Assembly: GCA_036874045.1 (NCBI GenBank)
Contig: CM072336.1
Coordinates: 24,937,501 to 25,001,500 of the forward strand
DNA: 64,000 bases
Direction of reading: 5' to 3'
Source: Cymodocea nodosa
Lineage: Eukaryota; Streptophyta; Magnoliopsida; Alismatales; Cymodoceaceae
Part shown: positions 53,801 to 56,675 of the stretch, one piece after another
Layout of the letters: each line of letters opens with the position of its first letter
How positions within the stretch are numbered: position 1 is the first letter of the stretch
Translations under genes and position numbers: made by a program
Notes under the pieces: model-generated
Seen by the model: the letters and a program-made list of their open reading frames with translations, nothing else
Told to the model about the DNA's origin: nothing
Database searches by the model: none

Positions 53801-54538
53801 TTTGTATATTTCCATTTTTTATGTCATGTCAAATAATTTAGTCATGAATCTCATAATTAGTTTTTGAATGCCACAATATGGCTCTAACTTCATATAGTAC
53901 TATAGAAAATGGATACAATATGGCTCTAACTTCATATAGTACTATAGAAAATGGATACTTTCTATGATACTCCTGTTTCATATAATGATATTCTTGAATA
54001 CTTTGTTGTTTGCAAATTTTCTGACCATCTTTCGGTGTGTTTCATCTTGTCTATATTTTTCACATTTATTTTTCTTTTCTTTTTATGAACAATTTCTTGA
54101 GTCTTAAACCATCACTGACTAATGTAATCATTTTTTCAGAAATTCCACAGATAGAGATGTTGTTGTTTTCGGGAAAGGAGGTTGAAGGAGAAGCACTTAA
54201 AGCTGAGCAAATCATTCCAGAAAATGAAATACAGCAACACATTTGGAACAAGTATATGAAAGAGGTTAAATACAATTGGTAATATTTTGACATTTCTTAT
54301 CCTTTTATGTCTATGATAATCTTGAGCCAAATTTATTAGTCTTACCTGCTTCAATGCAGGTCTATTTCTACAGCTGAAGATGCTCAATCATTTGAAGCTT
54401 TGCCTTCACACTCTTCTCAATCATATAAGTTGCGTCTGGAAGATGTAGGTTGTTGCCTAAAGTGTGAGTGTGTTGTTACTGATGTGTTTGGAAGGTCTAG
54501 TCAGAGTGCATTAGCTGTGACCGCACCTATATCACCAG
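5115..54538 (+). CDS. AIR9: AIR9-like microtubule-associated protein, 29 internal exons (partial gene)
   Basis: Joining 29 exons gives 3,544 coding bases, about 1,181 codons, with no stop and consistent phases at all 28 introns. The protein starts in SDS22-like leucine-rich repeats (five repeat exons, then an LRR cap). Ten A9-type repeats follow, each about 90-110 residues with the pattern EG-Y-GG-EG-S-x-x-W...DVG...YTPxRxDG-G-P...PG. From family knowledge, the Arabidopsis protein is about 1,700 residues. It has a basic serine-rich microtubule-binding N-terminus, LRRs, about 11 A9 repeats and a conserved C-terminal domain, and it marks cortical microtubules, the preprophase band and the cortical division site. 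The N-terminal part lies left of the window; the last A9 repeat and C-terminus lie right of it. More than 90% of the span is intron, mostly transposon DNA. Confidence 0.94.
5358..5429 (+). CDS. AIR9: AIR9 exon b: leucine-rich repeat
   Basis: 24 codons, phase 0 to phase 0. Reads [17 protein letters not shown]...; the LxLSxNxF core is a typical LRR strand. The intron before it is 177 bp. Confidence 0.92.
5533..5598 (+). CDS. AIR9: AIR9 exon c: leucine-rich repeat
   Basis: 22 codons, phase 0 to phase 0. Reads [20 protein letters not shown].., a canonical LxLxxNxIxxLxxLPxLPNL repeat. Introns of 103 and 96 bp flank it. Confidence 0.94.
5695..5757 (+). CDS. AIR9: AIR9 exon d: leucine-rich repeat
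   Basis: 21 codons, phase 0 to phase 0. Reads [20 protein letters not shown].., with the LRR consensus LxxxQNxLxSL. GT at 5758. Confidence 0.94.
5839..5904 (+). CDS. AIR9: AIR9 exon e: leucine-rich repeat
   Basis: 22 codons, phase 0 to phase 0. Reads [20 protein letters not shown]... It is followed by a 4.6-kb intron filled with LINE DNA. Confidence 0.94.
7673..8180 (+). repeat. Direct duplication (offset 271 bp) inside the RTE element
   Basis: The block starting at 7673 (AGTGTCCAAAGGATTTAAAT) recurs at 7944 and stays alignable for about 240 bp. Both encode the RTE motif SKGFKL..LK.EYIE. Divergence is roughly 20-25% by eye. Confidence 0.75.
8319..8330 (+). repeat. Left target-site duplication of the L1 insertion
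   Basis: ATAGATAAGTAT here is repeated exactly at 9541-9552, and a T-run follows immediately, marking the poly(A) end of a minus-strand LINE. Confidence 0.85.
8331..9540 (-). mobile_element. L1-type LINE, 5'-truncated 3' end, inserted in the RTE element
   Basis: On the minus strand the 3' end has a poly(A) (T-run 8331-8338), then a RNase H-like C-terminus (NRIADTL..AD near 8570-8620), further RNase H sequence (8620-9000), and the zinc-binding zf-RVT segment ([11 protein letters not shown].. near 9350-9390). The 12-bp duplications at both ends show insertion by target-primed reverse transcription. The frames contain stops. Related 3' ends occur at 27.5-28.97 kb and 59.84-60.11 kb. Confidence 0.88.
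9541..9720 (+). mobile_element. RTE-type LINE, right part after the L1 insertion
   Basis: It begins with the second copy of the 12-bp duplication and resumes the RTE C-terminal reading, including a [11 protein letters not shown]-like stretch and the LRWF.HI motif (W codon near 9640, GGTTTGATCATA). The same C-terminal motif appears in the RTE copies at 13.5, 31.1, 44.8 and 61.4 kb. The 3' UTR is lost. Confidence 0.75.
9796..9940 (+). repeat. 73-bp imperfect tandem duplication
   Basis: Two units start GGAACCTTCCTTGTCTCA (9796) and GGAACTTTCCTTGTCTCA (9869) and share GTTATATATGTGARTTTT. No coding content. Confidence 0.75.
9941..10478. other. End of AIR9 intron, no other feature seen
   Basis: AT-rich intron sequence leading to the acceptor at 10477-10478. 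Small ORFs here look random. Confidence 0.5.
10479..10578 (+). CDS. AIR9: AIR9 exon f: last LRR and cap
   Basis: 100 bp, enters phase 0 and leaves after one base. Reads [20 protein letters not shown]... to KKFNDR, the conserved LRR-cap segment of AIR9. Confidence 0.95.
11075..11375 (+). repeat. 151-bp imperfect tandem duplication in an AIR9 intron
   Basis: Units start AACTCTTTGAAATGGGTAAA (11075) and AACTATTCGAAATAAGTAAA (11226). Both share ATATATTTATTTTTATGTC and the following GTGTTTTTAATRAGAATC. Unclassified. Confidence 0.75.
11866..11967 (+). CDS. AIR9: AIR9 exon g: linker between LRR and A9 repeats
   Basis: 102 bp, phase 1 to phase 1. Reads [20 protein letters not shown]..., matching the conserved AIR9 stretch with CIRDGWEFC after the LRR cap. 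Confidence 0.94.
12406..12635 (+). CDS. AIR9: AIR9 exon h: A9 repeat 1, first half
   Basis: 230 bp, enters phase 1, leaves phase 0. Reads [18 protein letters not shown]... with CHCHFVF and LKYQWF, the divergent first A9 repeat. An overlapping + frame stays open through it; the splice donor is CAG/GTTGAA at 12636. Confidence 0.94.
12722..12836 (+). CDS. AIR9: AIR9 exon i: A9 repeat 1, second half
   Basis: 115 bp, phase 0 to phase 1. Reads [20 protein letters not shown]..., with the DVG core and the closing SPG that ends each repeat. Intron before it 86 bp. Confidence 0.95.
13135..14142 (-). mobile_element. RTE-type LINE 3' part, antisense in AIR9 intron
   Basis: Minus-strand reading. The 3' UTR with an AACAACAACAA tract and GTTGGTCATATGAATC (13145-13210) is typical of plant RTE ends. 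The C-terminal tail follows (about 13440-13700, with [25 protein letters not shown] and RWF), then RT upstream. It is interrupted exactly at 14142 by a Copia element and resumes at 19804. Confidence 0.85.
14138..14142. repeat. Left 5-bp target-site duplication (ATTTC) of Copia element A
   Basis: ATTTC here and at 19799-19803 flank the element whose ends are TG...CA. Confidence 0.85.
14143..14293 (-). repeat. 3' LTR of Copia element A
   Basis: Starts TGTGAGTAACC and ends TTTTCACA on the + strand. It matches 19636-19798 apart from substitutions and a short indel. The rest of the internal region follows. Confidence 0.9.
14294..14306 (-). other. Polypurine tract of Copia element A
   Basis: CTCTCCCTCAAGC on the + strand reads GCTTGAGGGAGAG on the element strand, directly beside the 3' LTR. 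Confidence 0.8.
17430..17885 (+). pseudogene. ycf4: Plastid ycf4 fragment (photosystem I assembly factor), nuclear copy
   Basis: From 17508 the + strand reads [20 protein letters not shown], then [30 protein letters not shown] and RRV.Y.EIRG, then GAIPLTR and, after frame breaks, LRVPIE.F with a stop at 17881. This is the C-terminal two-thirds of Ycf4, a thylakoid protein that helps build photosystem I. The stretch 17430-17507 matches only weakly, so the upstream border is uncertain. Missense changes, a stop after EIRG and frameshifts make it non-functional. It lies inside Copia element A, on the opposite strand to the element. Confidence 0.9.
17920..18185. repeat. AT-rich imperfect foldback next to the ycf4 fragment
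   Basis: The left arm (AAATAATATAAATC..., ACCAAAAACATTA) and the right arm (TAGTAATATTTTTGGT..., GATATTATTTATTA) are imperfect inverses around a run of ATA/TAT triplets near 18030-18085. Arms are roughly 120 bp. It could be a MITE-like insert or replication slippage. Confidence 0.65.
19623..19635 (-). other. Primer binding site of Copia element A
   Basis: GGCTCTAATACCA on the + strand is TGGTATTAGAGCC on the element strand, complementary to the initiator tRNA-Met 3' end, the usual Copia primer. It abuts the 5' LTR. Confidence 0.85.
19636..19798 (-). repeat. 5' LTR of Copia element A
   Basis: Matches 14143-14293. It carries an extra 12-13 bases (a partial repeat of CAGATCC/GGATCC near 19745-19762), and ends CCACA just before the ATTTC duplication. 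Confidence 0.9.
19804..20440 (-). mobile_element. RTE-type LINE, 5' side of the element split by Copia A
   Basis: Minus-strand RT sequence continues across the Copia insertion: the GxxLSPYLF region lies at 19800-19860 and upstream RT blocks follow, broken by stops. Its 5' limit is uncertain. Confidence 0.7.
20505..20625 (+). CDS. AIR9: AIR9 exon j: A9 repeat 2, first half
   Basis: 121 bp, enters phase 1, leaves phase 2. Reads [20 protein letters not shown]... to [12 protein letters not shown], the conserved CGGTPGK stretch. Confidence 0.96.
20736..20911 (+). CDS. AIR9: AIR9 exon k: A9 repeat 2, second half
   Basis: 176 bp, phase 2 to phase 1. Reads [20 protein letters not shown]..., with [18 protein letters not shown]. 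Intron before it 110 bp. Confidence 0.96.
20912..22477. other. AIR9 intron, unclassified sequence
   Basis: No protein family recognised. The short frames at 21718-22142 and 22233-22442 show no coding signature. AG-CTGGA phrases at 21063 and 21785 hint at an old repeat, but I cannot classify it. Confidence 0.45.
22478..23040 (-). mobile_element. Copia fragment, protease to integrase, antisense
   Basis: The minus strand at 22478-22699 reads [20 protein letters not shown] followed by a YYIVF..DFSR core, the start of the Copia integrase domain (FDLIHSDVWGP...). Sequence at 22860-23040 parallels the protease-side region of element A (17080-17240). No LTRs seen, so it is truncated on both sides. 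Confidence 0.85.
23085..23190. repeat. Imperfect inverted repeat rich in GTTGACATG/CATGTCAAC
   Basis: ACATGTGTTGGTTTGTTGAC (about 23120-23139) is mirrored by GTCAACAAACACC, with further inverted CATGTCAAC copies nearby. It can form a hairpin of roughly 35-bp arms. Probably the end of a foldback or MITE. Confidence 0.55.
23191..24700. other. AIR9 intron, no recognised element
   Basis: Contains the longest open frame of the window (24000-24512, minus strand, 170 codons), but the translation has low complexity at its start and resembles no family I know. I do not call it a gene. Confidence 0.45.
24701..24723 (+). repeat. Left target-site duplication of 5S-derived SINE copy 1
   Basis: The 23 bases starting TTAGTACATAAATGAGTTT recur at 25018-25040 with one mismatch. 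This length fits LINE-mediated retroposition. Confidence 0.85.
24724..25017 (+). mobile_element. 5S-rRNA-derived SINE, copy 1
   Basis: The head (24724-24833) aligns with plant 5S rRNA along its length: ATCACACCTACTACCAAG, then TTAAGCGTGTTTGAGTGAAA and AATACTAAGATGG.AGAC.ACTTGGAAAG, covering the internal promoter positions (A box and C box). A tail with TTTGAGTGTCTATGAG follows and a poly(A) run ends the element near 25002-25012. Flanking 23-bp duplications (22/23) mark insertion. The same head and tail recur at 29406-29829. Diverged, so probably inactive. Confidence 0.82.
25041..26784. other. Very AT-rich AIR9 intron
   Basis: Long ATT/TAT-rich runs (25800-25980), and a 24-bp tandem pair TATCAAAATCATCAACATTC.. 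at 25642-25690. Short inverted motifs (GAAATGATGAAAATAG near 25148 and CCATTTCCCCTCATTTT near 26144) may be the ends of a non-autonomous element, not proven. No coding signal. Confidence 0.4.
26785..26920 (+). CDS. AIR9: AIR9 exon l: A9 repeat 3, part 1
   Basis: 136 bp, phase 1 to phase 2. Reads [20 protein letters not shown]..., with [13 protein letters not shown], the signature of the A9 repeat. Followed by the largest fully visible intron (11.8 kb). Confidence 0.96.
27180..27514. repeat. Unclassified repeat-like segment beside the LINE 3' end
   Basis: AGAAGAACCTACCCTAGAAG (27207) and GGAGAACCTATCTTAAAAGA (27490) are related phrases about 283 bp apart. GATGTGGGACTAATTGG at 27290 resembles transposon terminal sequence. 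It may be the LINE 3' UTR or a separate LTR remnant. Confidence 0.4.
27515..28970 (-). mobile_element. L1-type LINE, 3' half (RT tail, zf-RVT, RNase H)
   Basis: From the right: RT C-terminal motif [11 protein letters not shown] near 28845-28885, then zf-RVT ([20 protein letters not shown] near 28380-28440, with [16 protein letters not shown] at 28210-28300), then RNase H ([20 protein letters not shown] near 27770-27840, AELYAL, and NQVADSL at about 27530). Several stops. The poly(A) end is not clearly seen. Confidence 0.88.
29406..29829 (+). mobile_element. 5S-rRNA-derived SINE, copy 2
   Basis: The head at about 29406-29523 aligns with the whole 5S rRNA: GGTGCATTTACACCTACTAC, TATAAGAACTCTGGAATTAAC, TTTGGGCGGGAGTAGAACCA, then GGATGGGTGACCACTTGGGA and AGTTCTCGTGCAGTG. 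The A-box and C-box promoter regions are well kept. The tail holds a 65-bp tandem repeat and ends in about 24 A residues. Flanking 15-bp duplications (29391-29405 and 29830-29844, 13/15 match) confirm retroposition into the second unit of the Copia B duplication. Confidence 0.88.
29620..29812 (+). repeat. 65-bp tandem repeat in the SINE tail
   Basis: Three units with GGATACTY...TTGAGTGTC begin at about 29628, 29693 and 29758, period 65. The last is shortened before the poly(A). Confidence 0.85.
30776..30787 (-). other. Primer binding site of Copia B
   Basis: GCTTTGGTACCA on the + strand reads TGGTACCAAAGC on the element strand, close to the initiator tRNA-Met complement. It lies next to the LTR start at 30788. 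Confidence 0.75.
30788..30901 (-). repeat. 5' LTR of Copia B (114 bp)
   Basis: Bounded by perfect inverted ends TGTTAGG (30788) and CCTAACA (ending 30901). The LTR is unusually short. The 3' LTR is missing, so the TSD cannot be checked. Confidence 0.78.
30902..31420 (-). mobile_element. RTE-type LINE fragment, antisense
   Basis: ATGGTCATGTTTTACAG (about 30920) and TTAAATTACATAAATTTAAA (about 30964) match the order-shuffled RTE tail seen at 13400-13700. The downstream C-terminal region (TTTTCTCTTATCTTCAATTA.. near 31115) matches as well. The normal 3' UTR end is absent; the left edge abuts Copia B's LTR. Confidence 0.75.
31421..31755. other. AIR9 intron, unclassified
   Basis: No protein match. 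The bases just before 31756 form the left target duplication of the next Copia element. Confidence 0.4.
31756..31760. repeat. Left 5-bp target duplication (CCTAC) of Copia element C
   Basis: CCTAC also follows the right LTR at 36971-36975. Confidence 0.88.
31761..32008 (-). repeat. 3' LTR of Copia element C
   Basis: TGTTATA...TTTAGCA, 248 bp. A hand count against 36723-36970 gives about 24 differences in 248 sites, mostly transitions, so it is an old insertion. Confidence 0.92.
36410..36541. repeat. 38-bp tandem repeat in the leader of Copia C
   Basis: Units start at 36410, 36448, 36486 and (partial) 36524: GACGACTTCYRGACGAGGCT pattern. Each full unit carries a small hairpin GAGGC-TTCAC-GCCTC or a close variant. 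Confidence 0.88.
36532..36663 (+). pseudogene. EF-hand calcium-binding protein gene fragment captured in Copia C
   Basis: On the + strand, 36541-36660 is open with no stop and reads [20 protein letters not shown], then [14 protein letters not shown]..; a TAA follows at 36661. The 12-residue loop at 36583-36618 ([12 protein letters not shown]) fits an EF-hand: D1, N3, D5, G6, L8, E12. This resembles plant EF-hand proteins with a SLDxNxDGxLS loop and a following helix. It is opposite in strand to the Copia and unrelated to Copia proteins, so host-exon capture is the likeliest reading. No start codon or full gene is visible; it is not a functional gene as it stands. Confidence 0.72.
36708..36719 (-). 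other. Primer binding site of Copia C
   Basis: ACTCTGATACCA on the + strand reads TGGTATCAGAGT on the element strand, the classic tRNA-Met primer site, three bases from the LTR edge. Confidence 0.88.
36723..36970 (-). repeat. 5' LTR of Copia element C
   Basis: 248 bp, starts TGTTATAC, ends TTTCAACA. Paired with 31761-32008. Confidence 0.92.
37681..38514. mobile_element. 834-bp terminal-inverted-repeat DNA element (non-autonomous)
   Basis: Left end CCAATGTTTTTGAGGCA and right end, inverted, CCAATGCTATCAAGGCA match at 13 of 17 positions. ATTATA flanks it on both sides (37675-37680 and 38515-38520). Internal GCCTTG/CAAGGC phrases repeat. No transposase reading. It resembles hAT-like or foldback families; the 6-bp duplication is not decisive. 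Confidence 0.65.
38515..38689. other. AIR9 intron end
   Basis: Includes the acceptor AG at 38688-38689. Nothing else recognised. Confidence 0.5.
38690..38790 (+). CDS. AIR9: AIR9 exon m: A9 repeat 3, part 2
   Basis: 101 bp, enters phase 2 and leaves phase 1. Reads [20 protein letters not shown]..., with the YTLTxEDIG strand and FIPTNFEG. Confidence 0.94.
38865..38912 (+). CDS. AIR9: AIR9 exon n: A9 repeat 3, part 3
   Basis: 48 bp, phase 1 to phase 1. Reads [15 protein letters not shown]. The smallest AIR9 exon seen; the intron before it is only 74 bp. Confidence 0.88.
39070..39500 (-). mobile_element. Copia fragment: RNase H tail and 3' LTR edge, antisense
   Basis: The minus strand reads [19 protein letters not shown], then [17 protein letters not shown] and LYSKLDM, the end of the Copia RNase H (HIEIDCHFIRD..QLADIFTK). 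A purine tract AGCTTAAGAGAGT on that strand lies near 39207-39220, then an LTR edge continues toward 39070. Confidence 0.8.
39501..40722. other. AIR9 intron, no further feature recognised
   Basis: AT-rich, with a T-rich stretch at 39520-39610. The short open frames here are not credible genes. Confidence 0.45.
40723..40907 (+). CDS. AIR9: AIR9 exon o: A9 repeat 4, first half
   Basis: 185 bp, enters phase 1, leaves phase 0. Reads [20 protein letters not shown]..., with [14 protein letters not shown]. Confidence 0.97.
41026..41143 (+). CDS. AIR9: AIR9 exon p: A9 repeat 4, second half
   Basis: 118 bp, phase 0 to phase 1. Reads [20 protein letters not shown]..., with [12 protein letters not shown]. 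Confidence 0.97.
41470..41678 (+). repeat. 107-bp tandem duplication inside an AIR9 intron
   Basis: Units begin TTGTAAATATGGTTTCTTGC (41470) and TTGTAAATATGGTTACTTGC (41577) and stay similar for about 100 bp to GACCTCCGTA. Roughly 85-90% identical by eye. Confidence 0.8.
41820..41947 (+). CDS. AIR9: AIR9 exon q: A9 repeat 5, first half
   Basis: 128 bp, phase 1 to phase 0. Reads [20 protein letters not shown]..., then [18 protein letters not shown]. Confidence 0.97.
42113..42281 (+). CDS. AIR9: AIR9 exon r: A9 repeat 5, second half
   Basis: 169 bp, phase 0 to phase 1. Reads [20 protein letters not shown]... to [20 protein letters not shown]. Its donor is GTGATG. Confidence 0.97.
42660..42778 (+). 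CDS. AIR9: AIR9 exon s: A9 repeat 6, first half
   Basis: 119 bp, phase 1 to phase 0. Reads [20 protein letters not shown]..., with [15 protein letters not shown]. Confidence 0.97.
43257..43425 (+). CDS. AIR9: AIR9 exon t: A9 repeat 6, second half
   Basis: 169 bp, phase 0 to phase 1. Reads [20 protein letters not shown]..., then [20 protein letters not shown]. Then a 4.4-kb intron with RTE and hAT DNA. Confidence 0.97.
43990..45070 (+). mobile_element. RTE-type LINE, 3' half with intact 3' end, sense
   Basis: RT motifs [20 protein letters not shown] (about 44050-44120) and [11 protein letters not shown], the [14 protein letters not shown] block near 44370-44405, the C-terminal [11 protein letters not shown] (about 44720-44755) and [11 protein letters not shown]. 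The plant RTE 3' UTR signature follows (ATGATCAACCTCATATAGTG and a T-rich end near 45025-45075). Frames are broken by stops. Confidence 0.85.
45305..45515 (-). mobile_element. RTE-type LINE, 3' end, antisense
   Basis: ACAACAATAACAACAATCTA (45316) followed by CACGTGAGGTCAATCACATG and AATCC (45352-45377) is the RTE 3' UTR on the minus strand; C-terminal coding follows to about 45515. It lies tail to tail with the sense RTE ending near 45070. Confidence 0.8.
45700..46760 (-). pseudogene. hAT-family transposase relic
   Basis: The minus strand, with frameshifts, reads [20 protein letters not shown], then [20 protein letters not shown] and RELTGKYL near 46390-46600, then [17 protein letters not shown] near 46205-46250. 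These fit the hAT transposase blocks with FNxxxF...GxGxxxPxxxxLRxxxL and the LxSVDAS strand. Numerous stops. Terminal repeats not found. Confidence 0.7.
46761..47365. other. Unclassified intronic DNA with a G-rich stretch
   Basis: G/A-rich 46955-47080 and a GCTCTGGTACCATGTGATCA phrase at 47104 that resembles a minus-strand Copia primer site and LTR edge, but no gag, protease or matching LTR supports it. Confidence 0.4.
47366..47651. mobile_element. Foldback (MITE-like) element with CCTAGGCA ends
   Basis: Left arm CCTAGGTGCCTAGGCAACTC (47366) is mirrored by TGAGTTGTTTGCCTAGGCAC (47627). About 240 bp lie between. Such GCCTAGGCACC ends are common in non-autonomous plant DNA elements; no duplication was defined. 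Confidence 0.6.
47812..47896 (+). CDS. AIR9: AIR9 exon u: A9 repeat 7, part 1
   Basis: 85 bp, phase 1 to phase 2. Reads [20 protein letters not shown]... to AYSGG. Confidence 0.95.
48001..48074 (+). CDS. AIR9: AIR9 exon v: A9 repeat 7, part 2
   Basis: 74 bp, phase 2 to phase 1. Reads [20 protein letters not shown].. Confidence 0.95.
48160..48279 (+). CDS. AIR9: AIR9 exon w: A9 repeat 7, part 3
   Basis: 120 bp, phase 1 to phase 1. Reads [20 protein letters not shown]..., then [12 protein letters not shown]. Confidence 0.96.
48574..49000 (+). repeat. Diverged direct duplication (offset 274 bp) in an AIR9 intron
   Basis: ACTTGTAATGCTATATTGCT at 48574 recurs as ACTTGTAATGCAATAGTGCT at 48848, both followed by TGGTGGTTGCATTT; similarity runs on loosely for about 150 bp. 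Confidence 0.7.
49058..49253 (+). CDS. AIR9: AIR9 exon x: A9 repeat 8, first half
   Basis: 196 bp, phase 1 to phase 2. Reads [20 protein letters not shown]..., then [16 protein letters not shown]. Confidence 0.96.
49387..49505 (+). CDS. AIR9: AIR9 exon y: A9 repeat 8, second half
   Basis: 119 bp, phase 2 to phase 1. Reads [20 protein letters not shown]..., then [19 protein letters not shown] tandem stretch precedes it in the intron (49333-49365). Confidence 0.96.
49603..49810 (+). CDS. AIR9: AIR9 exon z: A9 repeat 9, first half
   Basis: 208 bp, phase 1 to phase 2. Reads [20 protein letters not shown]..., then [16 protein letters not shown]. Confidence 0.97.
50460..50533 (+). CDS. AIR9: AIR9 exon aa: A9 repeat 9, second half
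   Basis: 74 bp, phase 2 to phase 1. Reads [20 protein letters not shown]... Confidence 0.96.
50534..52099. other. AIR9 intron, no gene or clear transposon
   Basis: AT-rich, with an imperfect repeat of TTATATCTATCTATATCTTGTTTTATAT type phrases (51200-51240 and 51368-51398) and an AATAATA run at 51425-51485. No coding evidence. Confidence 0.4.
52100..52266 (+). mobile_element. Au-type SINE (tRNA-derived)
   Basis: Left part has a tRNA-like promoter: GAGTCCTGGCATAATATTAA (A-box region), then GTGACCTAGAGGTCACAAGT and TCAAATATTTGGAAAC (B-box region). The right part AACCCCACATTAGTGGGAGT and TTTGCCCTTTTTTT matches the Au-SINE tail. Flanks TTTATGTGTGTGTGTGC (left) and TTTATGTGTATGTGTGTGC (right) are a plausible target duplication. 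Confidence 0.8.
52640..53500 (-). mobile_element. Decayed Copia fragment, antisense
   Basis: The minus strand near 52660-52890 parallels the protease-side Copia sequence of element A (pattern FF..HC.F..IQ..K.IG...E...YF). Near 53190-53310 an [15 protein letters not shown] phrase and a CPYC...GHWSKRC zinc-knuckle-like run appear, as expected upstream. Heavily mutated; borders approximate. Confidence 0.5.
53873..53956 (+). repeat. Perfect 42-bp tandem duplication
   Basis: Two identical 42-bp units beginning ACAATATGGCTCTAACTTCA (53873 and 53915). Perfect identity implies a recent slippage event. Confidence 0.95.
54140..54278 (+). CDS. AIR9: AIR9 exon bb: A9 repeat 10, first half
   Basis: 139 bp, phase 1 to phase 2. 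Reads [20 protein letters not shown]..., then [18 protein letters not shown]. Confidence 0.96.
54360..54538 (+). CDS. AIR9: AIR9 exon cc: A9 repeat 10, second half (last exon in window)
   Basis: 179 bp, phase 2 to phase 1. Reads [20 protein letters not shown]..., then [20 protein letters not shown] and ISPG. Its donor at 54539 opens an intron running past 64000. Confidence 0.97.
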
Positions 54539-54739
54539 GTAGTCTATTTAAACTTTTTTGGATAATGGTGTTTTATACATTTATAAGGAATCATGTCTTG
54601 GTGGGAACTATGAATATTGTTATTGTTAGTCAATTAAGCTACCACTTTGATTGGCAATCCTTTTGGCTTTCTTACTATTGGTTGCACATTGTCTTAGAGT
54701 GGAACAAAAAAAAAAAGTAACAATAAATTAGGGTTATCA

Positions 54740-54746
54740 TGTCTAT
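54740..54746. repeat. Left target duplication of Copia element D
   Basis: TGTCTAT here and at 59590-59596 flank the element. The 5-bp duplication is probably TCTAT or a phase of it, since the LTR edge is not certain to the base. Confidence 0.7.
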
Positions 54747-54892
54747 TGTCAAATCCACTTAGGATTCATTTACTGTAGGATATATATATATATATCCATT
54801 ATAAAGATAAAAACATAGAGAAGAAAAACCCTATTCTTGCACCTCTCTTTCTCTCTCTCTTGACTATCGTTCCACCCCACTAAACTTCACCG
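54747..54892 (+). repeat. 5' LTR of Copia element D
   Basis: 146 bp, with a TA microsatellite (54780-54798), GAGAAGAAAAACCCTATTCT and a CT-rich run before AACTTCA. Confidence 0.88.
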
Positions 54893-54904
54893 TGGTGTTA
54901 GAGC
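54893..54904 (+). other. Primer binding site of Copia element D
   Basis: TGGTGTTAGAGC, one or two substitutions from the tRNA-Met complement TGGTATCAGAGC, directly after the 5' LTR. Confidence 0.82.
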
Positions 54905-54978
54905 ATCATCTTCCATCTTCAGTCGTCGCTCCTGCATCGTCGTTGATGTCATGGGTCTTCTCTGATTGCGTGTAAATC

Positions 54979-55092
54979 ATCTTCACCGTAACTCACATGA
55001 CAATCTGGTCCGCCTCATCTTTGCCACAACTCGCGTGACAATCCAATCCACCCCATCTTCACTGCAAGTTGCTTGGATAGTCTAGTCTATGC
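54979..55092 (+). repeat. 38-bp tandem repeat in the leader of Copia D
   Basis: Three units beginning ATCTTCACCG, ATCTTTGCCA and ATCTTCACTG at 54979, 55017 and 55055. The last is diverged. Confidence 0.75.
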
Positions 55093-56497
55093 ATTGGTCC
55101 AATCACCGTTGCGGCCTCAGCTAGTGTTCTCCTTGCACTGGTCTAGTCTGTGAATGTATCCTCATCGTCAGTTGTTCATGTTTGTGGTCATCTAGTCTAG
55201 TCTGAAAATGGCAACTCTAGGTTCTTCTAGCCAAGCTCTTTTGAACACTCTACTCCTCAGTCGTCATTTTCCCGATGTATTAAAACATCTAAATGGCCAC
55301 AACTATCTTCTTTGGGCCCAAAGCTTTGAAACTATTGTGATAGGTCATCGATAGGAACACTATTTATGCTCCCCTACACTAGATGTCAAAGATACAACAT
55401 ATAGAGACTAGTACGTTGATGATGTTACTATCATTTCATGAATATTGTCTAGTATGGAACCATCAATTGCTAACTGTGTAGCTATGCTATGTCTAGCTCA
55501 AGAAATGTGGGTCACTCTACAACAAATGTATGGTCATGAAAAGAACATATCTAATGTGTTTCAGATTTATGAAGATGTTTTTCACATCAAATAGGGGGAG
55601 AAAAGTTCTTAAGATCACTATAGTGCTTTTCGTGGATTGATAAATGAGCTGAATATTTATCAACCACCTACTACTGATATTTCCACCTTCCTTCATTATA
55701 GGAAAGAACTTACTATTGTCTTTTACTTGGCTAGTGTTAGACCTAAGATTGCCTCTTAGATTCGTGGTCTTGTGCTGGGTGCAGATATTATGCCTGATTT
55801 GCAAAGGACCTTTGCTAAAGTTATGCATATTTCAACTCAATCATCATCTCAACTTCCTACAAATCAGGTTGCCTTTGTTACTACAGGTAGTAGAGGGTGT
55901 GGACGAGGCCATGGGAGGCATGGTGATCGTTAACGTCCAAAATGTCAATGATGTGACAAACTAGGACATAGATCTAAAAAATGTTAAGATAAGTTCCCTC
56001 ATCTCAAGCCACCATAGGCTCATGTTGCTTCCATTTCTCACAGGTCAAGAGGGGTCGACAACTTTAATGACTTTAGACCCACTATCACTATCCTGCAAGA
56101 TGACTATAATCGTTTACTTCAGATACAAGGATCACATTCAACAACCATGAGTGCGTAGGCTACATCAACACATCATAGCTTAAGTATTCAAAATGCCTTG
56201 ATTGCCTCCATCGATGATCCTTGGATAATAGACTCGGGTGCCTCATCCCATGTCTCGGGTATATCTAGCCTATTTGATCGCCTGATGTTGTCTAACAAGT
56301 TCACTATCACCATTGCTGATGGTTGTTCATCTCTAGTATTTGGTCAAGGGGAAATTTCAATTTCCTCTTAGATACGACTGAAAGATGTCTTTTATGTTCC
56401 TAATTTTTCTTTCAATTTGTTATCCATTAGTGTCATTACTATTCAACTATCTTGCTCAATCACCTTTTTCCCTTTTCATTGTATCTTTCAATACTTG

Positions 56498-56675
56498 CAA
56501 ACGGGTTGGAGGATTGGTTTGAGGCATAAACAACATCTCAATGGAGCATACTTGTTGGTTCGCTATTATATTTCTCGTGGCTTGGTCAAACGGGTCGGAG
56601 GGTTGGTTTGGGGCATAAACAACATCTCAATGGAGCATACTTGTTGGTTTGCTATTATATTCCTCGTGGCTTGGC
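56498..56675 (+). repeat. 89-bp tandem duplication inside Copia D
   Basis: CAAACGGGTTGGAGGATTGG (56498) and CAAACGGGTCGGAGGGTTGG (56587) start two nearly identical units. Period 89 is not a multiple of three, so it shifts the pol frame. Confidence 0.92.
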
